Source: Hyphomicrobiales bacterium
GTDB taxonomy: Bacteria > Pseudomonadota > Alphaproteobacteria > Rhizobiales > Aestuariivirgaceae
DNA: 14,938 bases
Direction: 5' to 3'
NCBI GenBank assembly: GCA_014380505.1
Contig: JACMJT010000117.1
Location: 1 to 14,938 of the forward strand
Under the pieces are notes generated by a model. That model ran no database searches and was not told where the DNA came from. It saw only the letters and a list, made by a program, of their open reading frames with translations. The position numbers and the translations under genes were made by a program. Each line of letters starts with the position of its first letter. The stretch's first letter is position 1. Positions 1-7,722 of the stretch are shown in pieces.

Positions 1-83
1 AGGAGGAACCAATCGAGGGGGTGGGACTTCGGCATCGGCCCCCACCTATGGCCAGGGTGGGCGTTGGGTCAACATCCAATGCC

Positions 84-115
84 TTTGGGGCAGAGTTGTG
101 TGGCGGGAATGCAAC
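84..115 (+). promoter_or_regulatory. conserved element upstream of the first barrel gene
   Basis: This 32-base block recurs at 887-918 upstream of the second barrel gene, with identical internal spacing: TTTGGGGCA, six variable bases, TGTGGC, two variable bases, GAATGCAAC. About 25 of 32 positions match, and a weaker block (CTTTGnCCCTnTT) follows 19-20 bases downstream in both copies. The element ends 139 bases before the ATG at 255. Conservation outside the coding sequence suggests a promoter or operator, but it may only reflect recent duplication. It does not fit sigma-54 spacing, and I recognise no regulator for it. Confidence 0.45.
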
Positions 116-254
116 GGGTAGAACAAATGCTATTCTTTGACCCTTTTTCCGGTGTTACAGGGTGGTATTAGGGCATTTATTTGATTAGAACAGCGGTCAT
201 GAAAGCGTATCCAGCCGGGGCGCTAAAAAAGAAACGTCAGTTTTAGGAGTGACC

Positions 255-773
255 ATGAAAATTTGCAGGAACTTTGCCGCCGCGGCCACCATGCTGGCCT
301 TGGCCGGAACCGCAGCCGGAGCTGCCGACCTGGAGCCCGATATCGCTCCCGATACCTCGGGATTTTATCTTCGCGCCGATATCGGCTGGTCATTTCTTGA
401 CTGGTCGGACGGCGACGAGAACGACGGAATCGTAGCGGGCGCAGGCTTCGGGTATCAATTCACCGATATGCTGCGGGCCGATATCCGCGCCGATTTCAAC
501 GGCATCGATTCGGTCCTCGGAAATGTCTATCTGGACATTCCCACGGGCGCCTTCCTTACGCCTTATCTCGGCGCGGGCGCTGGCTATGGCTGGGCCTCGG
601 TCGACAACGGCAAGGACCTGGACGGTTTCGCCTTTGCCCTGATGGCAGGCGTCGGTTTCGAGCTTACGGACAGCATGACGGTTGACGTGGGATACCGTTT
701 TCGCGAACTCATGAGCTCCGGCTCGGATCCGATGTCACACGAAGTCCTTGCCGGGCTGCGCTTCGAATTCTAA
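255..773 (+). CDS. small outer-membrane beta-barrel protein (opacity/Omp25-like), copy 1
   Basis: This encodes a 172-residue exported protein predicted to fold as an eight-stranded outer-membrane barrel. Residues 1-23 form a signal peptide ending in AGA before ADLEP. The mature part alternates short amphipathic strands (FYLRADIGWSF, LTPYLGAGAGYGWAS, MTVDVGYRFRE) and ends in RFEF, the C-terminal aromatic typical of BAM-inserted barrels. An acidic turn (DGDENDG, near residues 50-56) is probably a loop. I chose ATG 255 over the GTG six bases upstream because AGGAG at 245-249 is correctly spaced for it. It is strongly similar to the neighbour at 1021-1578 but lacks about ten residues in one loop. 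The fold is well supported. Its role (structural, adhesion or immune-facing) cannot be read from the sequence. Confidence 0.88.
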   Translation: MKICRNFAAAATMLALAGTAAGAADLEPDIAPDTSGFYLRADIGWSFLDWSDGDENDGIVAGAGFGYQFTDMLRADIRADFNGIDSVLGNVYLDIPTGAFLTPYLGAGAGYGWASVDNGKDLDGFAFALMAGVGFELTDSMTVDVGYRFRELMSSGSDPMSHEVLAGLRFEF

Positions 774-792
774 GGCTCGCGCTTCAAGCTTG

Positions 793-828
793 AGAAAGCG
801 GCGGCAGATGTGCCGCCGCTTTCTTTTT
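793..828 (+). terminator. intrinsic terminator after barrel copy 1
   Basis: A perfect 14-bp stem (793-806 with 811-824) closes a four-base GATG loop and runs straight into a T tract ending at 828. It lies 20 bases after the stop codon at 773. This is a textbook Rho-independent terminator, so copy 1 is probably transcribed separately from copy 2. Confidence 0.92.
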
Positions 829-886
829 GGAACAAGGGTTTGCGCCACGTTCGTATGGTGGCCATTTCGTCAATCAACGATACCAA

Positions 887-918
887 TTTGGGGCAAATAC
901 CTGTGGCAAGAATGCAAC
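887..918 (+). promoter_or_regulatory. conserved element upstream of the second barrel gene
   Basis: Second copy of the block at 84-115, with the same TTTGGGGCA / TGTGGC / GAATGCAAC spacing. It ends 102 bases before the ATG at 1021 and follows the terminator of copy 1, so it lies where the promoter of copy 2 must be. Whether it is a promoter core or a regulator site is unknown. Confidence 0.45.
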
Positions 919-1020
919 AGGCGGGCGGTGCCATGCCTTTGCCCTATTCATGCCGGGGTTGGGCCTTGGTGGATGGCTACGGTCGCCCCATCTAAGGAAC
1001 TTCAGTTCAGGAGACCGGTT

Positions 1021-1578
1021 ATGAAAACTTACAAGATTTCTCTTCTGACAGGAGCCATACTTGCTCTTGCGGGAACCGCGGCGCAGGCGGCCGATCCAGA
1101 GATTGTGCCGGCTGAAACCTATCAGGAGATGGGACTTTATCTCCGCGCCGACGCGGGCTGGTCGTTTCTTGAATGGGCGGGCGGTGATGACGATGACGGC
1201 TTTGCCGTTGGCGCAGGCGTGGGTTATCGCTTCAGCGAAAATATGCGCACCGATCTCCGTGTCGATTACGGCGGCGAATACAGCGTCGCTCCAGGCGCCG
1301 ACATGAGCGTCACCACGGTGCTCGGCAATCTTTATTTCGACCTTCCCACCGATACCGCCTTCACGCCCTACGTCGGCGCTGGTGTGGGTTACGGCTGGGC
1401 TTCGATCGATAATGCCAAGGACAAGGATGGCCTCGCCTTTGGCCTCATGGCTGGCGTCGGTGTCGATCTGACGGACAGTATAACGATTGATGCGGGTTAT
1501 CGCTTCCGCGAAGTCATGACATCTGGTTCCGATCCGATGGAACATCAGATCCTCACCGGTCTTCGTTTCGAATTCTGA
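1021..1578 (+). CDS. small outer-membrane beta-barrel protein (opacity/Omp25-like), copy 2
   Basis: This encodes a 185-residue paralogue of the protein at 255-773. The signal peptide covers residues 1-23 and ends in AQA before ADPEI. The shared core blocks are LYLRADAGWSF, FTPYVGAGVGYGWAS, LAFGLMAGVG, IDAGYRFRE, TSGSDPM and the terminal LRFEF. The acidic turn here reads GGDDDDG. It carries about ten extra residues (around GEYSVAPGADMS) in the loop where copy 1 is short. ATG 1021 is preceded by CAGGAG at 1008-1013 with seven bases of spacing. A longer in-frame reading from 748 would lack a signal peptide at its N-terminus and run through the upstream terminator, so I reject it. Fold confidence is high; specific function is unknown. 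Confidence 0.88.
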   Translation: MKTYKISLLTGAILALAGTAAQAADPEIVPAETYQEMGLYLRADAGWSFLEWAGGDDDDGFAVGAGVGYRFSENMRTDLRVDYGGEYSVAPGADMSVTTVLGNLYFDLPTDTAFTPYVGAGVGYGWASIDNAKDKDGLAFGLMAGVGVDLTDSITIDAGYRFREVMTSGSDPMEHQILTGLRFEF

Positions 1579-1609
1579 GGCTCGAACGAGAGTCCTCACG
1601 CACCGGAAG

Positions 1610-1641
1610 GGCGGCGGAGAAATTCGCCGCCGTTTCTTTTT
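1610..1641 (+). terminator. intrinsic terminator after barrel copy 2
   Basis: GGCGGCG at 1610-1616 pairs with CGCCGCC at 1625-1631. A G-T and an A-T pair extend the stem inward to a GAAA loop (1619-1622). A T-rich tract follows at 1633-1641. It ends copy 2 and separates it from the serC leader. Confidence 0.87.
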
Positions 1642-1657
1642 AAGGTTGTTGATCGTC

Positions 1658-1737
1658 GCCCGGAATTCCGGCATATGCCCTTCCGGGCTAGCCCTCCCCA
1701 CCGAGGGCCGGTCCATCTGCAAGGATGGAGCAAACGG
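1658..1737 (+). promoter_or_regulatory. serC leader RNA (three hairpins, last one over the RBS)
   Basis: Three consecutive stems fill the space before serC. The first is GCCCGGAA (1658-1665) with TTCCGGGC (1681-1688), enclosing a GGCATATGCC palindrome. The second is GCCCTC (1691-1696) with GAGGGC (1703-1708). The third is TCCATC (1712-1717) with GATGGA (1724-1729). The third stem includes part of the GGAG (1727-1730) that serves the ATG at 1738. A 'serC' leader motif with a final stem overlapping the ribosome binding site of a serC-serA operon is known from alphaproteobacteria, and position, operon and architecture agree here. It probably controls translation start of serC. The ligand or effector is not evident, and family membership was not tested with a covariance model. 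Confidence 0.75.
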
Positions 1738-2865
1738 ATGTCTAAGAATAAGCCGGCCACGCGGCCGGAAATCGCGCATTTTTCTTCCGGCCCCTGCGCC
1801 AAAATTCCGGGCTGGTCCTCCAAACTTCTTGAAACAGCATTCCTGGGCCGCTCGCACCGCTCGGCCGAGGGCAGAGCGCGCCTAAAGCAGGCGATTATGC
1901 TGACGCGCGAAGTTCTTGAGGTTCCCGCCTCCTATCGGATCGGCATCGTTCCCGCTTCGGATACGGGCGCGGTTGAGATGGCGCTTTGGTCGTTGTTGGG
2001 GCAGCGGGGCCTCGATCTCCTCGCTTGGGAGAGCTTCGGCGAAGGCTGGGTGGGCGATGTGGTGAAACAGCTCAAGCTCAAGGATGCACGCATACTCAAG
2101 GCGCCCTATGGAGAATTGCCCGATCTGGGTGCGGTTGATTTCACTCGCGACGTGGTGTTCACATGGAACGGGACGACATCCGGCGTGCGGGTGCCCGATG
2201 GCGAATGGATTGCCGCCGATCGCTCAGGCCTCACGATCTGCGATGCCACGTCGGCTGCTTTCGCTCAGAACCTGGATTTCGACAAGCTCGACGCCGTGAC
2301 GTTCTCCTGGCAGAAGGTGCTTGGCGGGGAAGGCGGCCATGGTGTCATCATCCTGAGCCCCAGAGCCGTTGAGCGGCTGGAAACTTATTCGCCGCCGTGG
2401 CCAATGCCCAAGATATTCCGGATGACCTCGGGCGGGAAACTTTCATCGGGCATCTTCGAAGGCGAGACGATCAACACGCCATCCATGCTGTGCGTGGAGG
2501 ACTATCTGGTGGCGCTGCATTGGGCGCGCGATATCGGCGGGCTTAAGTCGCTGAGGGCCCGGGCGGACGCCAATGCCGCCGTGGTCGACGACTGGGTTCA
2601 CAGGACATCCTGGGTTCAGAATCTTTCCAAACGGCGCGACACGCAATCGAACACGTCGGTCTGCTTGACGCTGCTTGCCGGTGACGCCGTGCCGAAAAAA
2701 ATGGTTAAGCTGCTTGAAGCGGAAGGTGTTGCCTTCGACATCGGCTCCTATCGCGATGCGCCGCCAGGTTTGCGCATCTGGTGTGGCGCCACCGTAGAAA
2801 CATCGGATCTTGAAGCGCTGATGCCATGGCTCGACTGGGCATTCGAGCAAGCGGATGGAGCCTAA
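1738..2865 (+). CDS. serC: phosphoserine aminotransferase
   Basis: This is a 375-residue cytoplasmic PLP enzyme that transaminates 3-phosphohydroxypyruvate with glutamate to phosphoserine, the second step of serine biosynthesis. It also usually acts in pyridoxal phosphate synthesis. The N-terminus has the SerC signature [13 protein letters not shown] (about residues 14-26), and the PLP lysine is K193 within [12 protein letters not shown]. The length fits the class of SerC found in Rhizobiales. ATG 1738 is chosen because the SerC consensus begins close behind it and GGAG at 1727-1730 is well placed. An earlier in-frame ATG at 1675 lies inside the leader hairpin and is rejected. One base separates its stop from the serA start, so the two are one operon, probably governed by the leader RNA. 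Confidence 0.96.
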   Translation: MSKNKPATRPEIAHFSSGPCAKIPGWSSKLLETAFLGRSHRSAEGRARLKQAIMLTREVLEVPASYRIGIVPASDTGAVEMALWSLLGQRGLDLLAWESFGEGWVGDVVKQLKLKDARILKAPYGELPDLGAVDFTRDVVFTWNGTTSGVRVPDGEWIAADRSGLTICDATSAAFAQNLDFDKLDAVTFSWQKVLGGEGGHGVIILSPRAVERLETYSPPWPMPKIFRMTSGGKLSSGIFEGETINTPSMLCVEDYLVALHWARDIGGLKSLRARADANAAVVDDWVHRTSWVQNLSKRRDTQSNTSVCLTLLAGDAVPKKMVKLLEAEGVAFDIGSYRDAPPGLRIWCGATVETSDLEALMPWLDWAFEQADGA

Positions 2866-2866
2866 C

Positions 2867-4453
2867 ATGACTCCCCGCGTTCTCGTCTCCGACAAGCTTT
2901 CCGAAACCGCCGTGCAGATCTTCCGTGATCGAGGCGTCGATGTGGATTACCAGCCCGATCTCGGCAAGGATAAGAATGCGCTGCTGGCCGCCATTCCCGA
3001 CTACGACGGGCTTGCCGTTCGCTCGGCCACGAAAGTGACGCCGAAGATCATCGCGGCCGCGACCCGGCTCAAGGTGATCGGCCGCGCCGGTATCGGCGTC
3101 GACAATGTCGATATTCCAGCCGCCAGCCAGCGCGGCATCGTCGTCATGAACACGCCGTTCGGCAATGCCATCACCACGGCGGAACATGCGATTTCCATGA
3201 TGATGGCGCTGGCCCGGCAGATTCCCGCCGCCAACGCCTCGACCCACGCGGGGAAGTGGGAGAAGAACCGCTTCATGGGGGTTGAACTTTTCAACAAGAC
3301 GCTTGGCGTGATCGGCTGCGGCAATATCGGTTCAATCGTCGCCGACCGGGCGCTCGGCCTCAAGATGAGGGTTATCGCCTTCGATCCCTTTCTGTCGCCG
3401 GAACGGGCGATCGAGATCGGCGTCGAGAAAGTGGAGCTGGATGAGATTTTCCGCCGTTCGGATTTTATTTCGCTGCATACACCGCTGACTGAAAGGACCC
3501 GTAACATCATCGATGCCGCGGCGCTGGCAAAGTGCCGCAAGGGTGTGAGGATCATCAACTGTGCCAGGGGCGGTCTCGTCGTGGAGGATGCGCTTTACGA
3601 TGCACTGACGGCCGGCCATGTGGCAGGTGCCGCACTTGACGTGTTTGATGTGGAGCCAGCCACAAGCCACAAGCTCTTCGATCTCGAGAACGTGGTGGCA
3701 ACCCCGCATCTTGGCGCTTCGACCGGTGAAGCCCAGGAGAACGTGGCGGCGCAGGTGGCCGAACAAATGTCGGCCTATCTGCTGCACGGTGCCGTTTCCA
3801 ATGCGCTCAACATGCCGTCGATCACGGCGGATGAGGCGCCGCGCCTCAAACCCTTCATCGCGGTGGCGGAAAAGCTCGGGTCCTTCGCTGGCCAGCTCAC
3901 GGACCAGCCGATCACCGGCATCGTTATTGAATACGCAGGCGAAGTGGGCGAGATGAATACGCGGGCGCTGACCTCGGCAGCGCTAGCGGGAGCACTTCAG
4001 CCAATGCTCGGCAGGGTTAACATGGTGTCGGCGCCGGTGGTGGCGAAGGAGCGCGGCATCAAGGTCGACGAAGTGCGCCAGAGCCAGCGCGGCGCCTATG
4101 AAACCTATATCCGCTTCACAATCAGGACAGAGGGGCTGGAGCGCTCGGTTGCGGGAACGGTGTTCTCGGACGGCAAGCCGCGCATCATCCAGATCAAGGG
4201 GATCGATCTTGAAGCTGAGTTTGGGCCGCACATGCTTTATGTGACGAATATGGACAAGCCCGGCTTCATCGGCGCGCTTGGCACACTGCTGGGCAACGCC
4301 GGGGTGAATATCGCCACCTTCAATCTGGGACGCATGGCCCGAGGCGAGGACGCCATATGCCTGGTGCAAATCGACGAACCGATCCCCGCCGGCGTGCTGG
4401 AGGCGGTGCGGGCGCTGCCGCATGTGCGCCAGGCGAAGCCGTTGGCCTTTTGA
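2867..4453 (+). CDS. serA: D-3-phosphoglycerate dehydrogenase
   Basis: This 528-residue NAD-dependent enzyme oxidises 3-phosphoglycerate to 3-phosphohydroxypyruvate, the committed step of serine synthesis. The nucleotide-binding loop GVIGCGNIG is at 147-155. The catalytic set R234 (NCARGG), E263 (DVFDVEPA) and H281 (TPHLGAS) is present with family spacing. After the catalytic part come an intervening allosteric substrate-binding domain (about 320-445) and a C-terminal ACT domain (from about 455, with NMDKPGFIGALG), which in this family senses serine. It is therefore the long form of SerA and probably feedback-inhibited. ATG 2867 has GGAG six bases upstream, inside the end of serC; the in-frame ATG at 2855 overlaps serC and has no better site. 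The stop lies one base from the convergent gene's stop. Confidence 0.97.
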   Translation: MTPRVLVSDKLSETAVQIFRDRGVDVDYQPDLGKDKNALLAAIPDYDGLAVRSATKVTPKIIAAATRLKVIGRAGIGVDNVDIPAASQRGIVVMNTPFGNAITTAEHAISMMMALARQIPAANASTHAGKWEKNRFMGVELFNKTLGVIGCGNIGSIVADRALGLKMRVIAFDPFLSPERAIEIGVEKVELDEIFRRSDFISLHTPLTERTRNIIDAAALAKCRKGVRIINCARGGLVVEDALYDALTAGHVAGAALDVFDVEPATSHKLFDLENVVATPHLGASTGEAQENVAAQVAEQMSAYLLHGAVSNALNMPSITADEAPRLKPFIAVAEKLGSFAGQLTDQPITGIVIEYAGEVGEMNTRALTSAALAGALQPMLGRVNMVSAPVVAKERGIKVDEVRQSQRGAYETYIRFTIRTEGLERSVAGTVFSDGKPRIIQIKGIDLEAEFGPHMLYVTNMDKPGFIGALGTLLGNAGVNIATFNLGRMARGEDAICLVQIDEPIPAGVLEAVRALPHVRQAKPLAF

Positions 4454-4454
4454 G

Positions 4455-5903
4455 CTACATCTTCAATGGATCGATGCCGTTGATCAGCACTCCACCGGTT
4501 GGCGTGCTTTCGATCTTCCATGTGAGGCCGCCGCCGGCGTCCTGTTTTGATAGGCCCTTCGCGGCAATCAGCGCTTTCATCAGGTCGCTCAGGCCCATCT
4601 CGGGAGGCGCCGCATTGACGGCTTCCATCAGTTGATCGATGCCTTTGGCACTCATTGTCGCTTGCCCCGCCGGTATGGCGAGGGCGCCCGCCGTCATGCT
4701 GCCTTCGAATCCAAGATCGAGAATCTTGCTGATAATCTTGCTGGGTCCCATGGACAAGGTGACGGTGCCCTTCGGCAACAGGGCCTGCATGAGTTGTTGC
4801 TCAAGCTCGGGCTTGGGCGGCGCTGTGGCCGCTAGGTCAAGATTGTCGAGCATGATGCCAACGGGGGCCGCAAGATTGAAATCTGCCATATTGAAATCCA
4901 GCGTCATGGCGTTGGGTACAAGATCAACCGCCCAGGTGGGAACCAGTCCAGCGGGAAGCTTGAGGCCTGAAAGAGCCAGCTTGTAGTGAAGCAGGCCTTC
5001 AGCCACGATGCCGTTCATTGAGAAATCTAGGCCGGCGTTCGCTATCTCTACAGGTCCGGCTGGGGTCGTCACCGACAGTGTGTCAAACGAGCTTTTAACC
5101 GCGATATTTCCCAACAGTGGCAGCCCTGCGTGGAGAAGCTTCTTCAAGTCGACCTGATTGGCCACGATTTCCCCGGATGAGGGATGGGCCACGAACCAAG
5201 AGAGCAAATTGAGAATGGGTTTCGTCCTCAAACCCTGCACGGTGCCGGCCTGGGTCGCCTTGCCAATCGTCACGTTGATATCTATCGGGGGCGTCAACGG
5301 GTCCAAAGGAATGCCAAAACGCTCCGCCAGCCCGGTCATCTCGGAATGGAAGGTGCCGTCCGCCCCGCCGTCCGCCCCAGCCGTCATGGCGGTTTCGTAA
5401 TGCGCGGCTTTGATGACATAGGAAACGTGTGTCTGGCCGTTGACGGGCGCGATGAAGGTTTCATCAAAAGAGAGGTCGGCAATGTCAGTCGAAGAACTGG
5501 CGAAGGTCCCAAGGGCTTCATCGAAAATGCCGGTGCTCGAAAGCTTGCCCGCCGTCATCGAGAAATCCAGCGCGCCAGCCATTTTCCCACGAAACGAGAA
5601 GGCTGAATCCTGCGTGACCAGCCATTTGCCGCCTCCTTGATCGGCGAGCTTCATTACGGTGGGCGAAATCTCAAGCGAAAGACCGGGCTGGGCCATCTGG
5701 GCAAAGAGCGGCGCAAAATCGATCTTGACCTCGTAATGCTCGTCCGCGGGGGTGACGGTTACCACCCCAGGCGCTTGGCCTAGGTAGGCCTGGAAAACGC
5801 CGGTGAGGCGAGAGGCCTCCTCCGGCGTGGTGGGGGCCGACAAAGCGGTTGTGCTGGTTAACACAAGAATGAAGATGGCGGCGGGGCAGGAGCGAAAAGT
5901 CAT
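4455..5903 (-). CDS. exported protein of unknown function
   Basis: This is a 482-residue protein that I do not recognise with certainty. Residues 1-23 form a clear signal peptide (hydrophobic AAIFILVLTS, ending LSA before PTTPEEA), so it is exported, probably to the periplasm. The rest has no further membrane segment. It is rich in short beta-type stretches of alternating polar and hydrophobic residues, with recurring phrases such as LDFSM and MTAGAL, like large periplasmic beta-repeat proteins. It loosely resembles rhizobial DUF2125-type or AsmA-like proteins, but this is only an impression. ATG at 5903 starts directly before the signal peptide. An in-frame TTG at 5912 sits too close to the AGGA to be likely. 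It is divergent from the MuiA-family gene and convergent with serA. Confidence 0.8.
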   Translation of the reverse strand: MTFRSCPAAIFILVLTSTTALSAPTTPEEASRLTGVFQAYLGQAPGVVTVTPADEHYEVKIDFAPLFAQMAQPGLSLEISPTVMKLADQGGGKWLVTQDSAFSFRGKMAGALDFSMTAGKLSSTGIFDEALGTFASSSTDIADLSFDETFIAPVNGQTHVSYVIKAAHYETAMTAGADGGADGTFHSEMTGLAERFGIPLDPLTPPIDINVTIGKATQAGTVQGLRTKPILNLLSWFVAHPSSGEIVANQVDLKKLLHAGLPLLGNIAVKSSFDTLSVTTPAGPVEIANAGLDFSMNGIVAEGLLHYKLALSGLKLPAGLVPTWAVDLVPNAMTLDFNMADFNLAAPVGIMLDNLDLAATAPPKPELEQQLMQALLPKGTVTLSMGPSKIISKILDLGFEGSMTAGALAIPAGQATMSAKGIDQLMEAVNAAPPEMGLSDLMKALIAAKGLSKQDAGGGLTWKIESTPTGGVLINGIDPLKM

Positions 5904-6054
5904 GAAACCCAAATCCTGTTATGATTAACTCAACCACGGAAGCATCGTTACGTCGGCGCGGTCAATAGCCATTTTCAGGCACAAATCTGCCCTGATTCCG
6001 CCGTGCGGCCGGTGATTTATCGCTGCCGGGCGGGGGCCAACCGGAGTAACCACC

Positions 6055-7722
6055 ATGCGCCTGCGCTTTGCCGTGATCATTCTCGCCAGCACTGCTTTCA
6101 CCCCCGCAATCGCCGCCGATATCGCTGCCCAATCCCGTATCGACGCGGTAACCGTTTTTCCTTCGGGAGCTGAAGTGGTGCGGATTGCCCAAGCCAATAT
6201 CGATGCCGGCGAAAACACGCTGATCTTCTCGGATTTGCCGGGGAATTTGCAAGTTGAAACGCTCCGCGTCGAAGGGACGTCTTCCGGCAAGATCGAAATT
6301 GGATCGGTCGATTCCCGCACCGTCGCGGTGCCATCGGCGGCAACCGACGCGCAACGGAAGAAGATCGAAAGCGATATCGAGACACTGCAGGACGAGCGCA
6401 CCGTCCTCGACCAAACGATCAGTGATGCGGAATATCAAAAGTCGCTGATGCAGCAACTTGCCACAAATGTTTTCACACCGCCCCCCAAGGAGAGCGAGGC
6501 GAAGCCATTCGGACCAGCGGATCTGGGTGGCCTGCTCGATCTCGTGGGCGGCAAGTTGCAGACGCTGTCGAAGCTCATTCTCGACTCGCGCGTGCGCCAA
6601 CGGGCCATCGACCGGCAGATCGGCGATCTTTCCAATGAGCTTCAGCGGCTGGCGCCGCAGGACGGACAGCGGATCATGGTGACGGTTCATCTTGCCGCGC
6701 CAGTAGCGACTGCTGGAACCTTCAAACTCAAGTACCGGATCGCCGAAGCGGGCTGGCGGCCCATCTATGACGCGCGCCTTGTCTCGCCTGAAAAGAATAC
6801 GAAGGCGAAGATCGAACTGGTACGCCGGGCGGATGTCATGCAGTCCACCACCGAGAGCTGGAATGGCGTGGCGCTGACGCTTTCCACCGCACGCCCGCTC
6901 GGCGCCACGGCCGCACCGGACCTTTGGCCAGCTCAAATCGCCGCTTTCGATGGGGGCAGGGGCGCTAACTATGCAAGGCCCGCTGATATGATGGATGCCG
7001 CCAAGCCGGCAACAATGCCCGAGGAAAGCCTTCAATCGAGTGTGCGGAAGGAAGATGATGTGGCGCAGTCGCAAGCGGAAGTCGAGATTGCCGGTTTCCA
7101 GGCGCTCTATTCAATCGCCGGACGAGTGAGCGTCGACAATACCGGGACAGCCAAGAAAGTGCGGATCGACACCAGCGAGCTGGAGGCGCAATTGACCGCG
7201 CGCGCCGTGCCGAAGCTCGATCCAAACGCCTATCTCATGGCGTCGTTCACGCTTAACGGCGAAACGCCGTTGCTGCCCGGCACCGTCATGCTCTATCGCG
7301 ACGGGGTATTCATGGGGCAGGGCGATCTGCCTTTGCTGGCGCCGGGAGAAGAGGCGAAGCTGGGCTTCGGCGCCGACGATCTGATCAAGGTGAAGCGCGT
7401 GGAGGTCAAGCGCATGACCGGTGAAGAGGGTTTGATCTCAACCTCGGCTGTGGAAACACGAGCCTATGACATTACGGTCAAAAATCTCCATGACTTCGCC
7501 GTACCGGTGACGATCCTGGACCAGATGCCCTTCTCTACCTGGGAGGAGATCACGGTGGAAACCCTGGCCGGCATGACGGCGCCCTCGATCCGGGATTTCG
7601 AAAAGAAGCGCGGTGTCCTCGCCTGGAACCTGGATGTGGAGCCAAAGGCCGAGGCGCTGATCAAGCATGGCTTCAAGGTGACGATGCCCCAGGATCTCAA
7701 GGTGGGCATGAACATCAACTGA
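6055..7722 (+). CDS. DUF4139 / mucoidy-inhibitor MuiA family exported protein
   Basis: This encodes a 555-residue exported protein. The signal peptide is residues 1-21, with a likely cut after AIAA. An N-terminal DUF4140-like domain follows (about 28-130, beginning RIDAVTVFPSGAEVVR), then a coiled coil (about 98-137, rich in E, K, Q and D) with a second helical stretch around 160-200. A long DUF4139 domain (about 210-555) contains the typical AGWRPIYDARL block and the closing VLAWNLDVEP. In Xanthomonas a member was linked to loss of mucoid exopolysaccharide, but the biochemical function of the family is unknown. ATG 6055 has GGAG at 6043-6046. It is divergent from the unknown exported protein across 151 bases, so the two might be co-regulated. 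Its end overlaps the convergent DUF2182 gene by eight bases. Confidence 0.88.
   Translation: MRLRFAVIILASTAFTPAIAADIAAQSRIDAVTVFPSGAEVVRIAQANIDAGENTLIFSDLPGNLQVETLRVEGTSSGKIEIGSVDSRTVAVPSAATDAQRKKIESDIETLQDERTVLDQTISDAEYQKSLMQQLATNVFTPPPKESEAKPFGPADLGGLLDLVGGKLQTLSKLILDSRVRQRAIDRQIGDLSNELQRLAPQDGQRIMVTVHLAAPVATAGTFKLKYRIAEAGWRPIYDARLVSPEKNTKAKIELVRRADVMQSTTESWNGVALTLSTARPLGATAAPDLWPAQIAAFDGGRGANYARPADMMDAAKPATMPEESLQSSVRKEDDVAQSQAEVEIAGFQALYSIAGRVSVDNTGTAKKVRIDTSELEAQLTARAVPKLDPNAYLMASFTLNGETPLLPGTVMLYRDGVFMGQGDLPLLAPGEEAKLGFGADDLIKVKRVEVKRMTGEEGLISTSAVETRAYDITVKNLHDFAVPVTILDQMPFSTWEEITVETLAGMTAPSIRDFEKKRGVLAWNLDVEPKAEALIKHGFKVTMPQDLKVGMNIN

Noticed and set aside
1..60. GC-rich inverted repeats at the left edge
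   Set aside because: GGTGGG/CCCACC can pair, but several alternative pairings compete and no T tract follows, so a terminator call is not justified.
199..246. Fifteen-codon frame whose stop overlaps the ribosome site of barrel copy 1
   Set aside because: The overlap is suggestive of a leader peptide, but there is no Shine-Dalgarno sequence for it and no counterpart upstream of copy 2.
829..854. GGAAC followed by CGTT, resembling an EcfG general-stress promoter
   Set aside because: The spacer between the two boxes is about two bases shorter than the usual consensus, and no equivalent exists upstream of copy 1.
748..1020. In-frame N-terminal extension of barrel copy 2
   Set aside because: The extension crosses the upstream terminator and the conserved element and would bury the signal peptide; ATG 1021 has a proper ribosome site.
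874..1857. Open frame of 327 codons on the minus strand
   Set aside because: It runs antisense across barrel copy 2, both flanking regulatory regions and the serC start. Its product is low-complexity and basic with no domain, and the plus-strand genes are well supported.
2705..3558. Long minus-strand frames across serC and serA
   Set aside because: These are shadow frames produced by high GC third positions in well-identified genes.
5904..6054. Search for promoters in the divergent gap
   Set aside because: A TTGACC is present on the minus strand, but no acceptable -10 box lies 16-18 bases away; nothing firm can be annotated.
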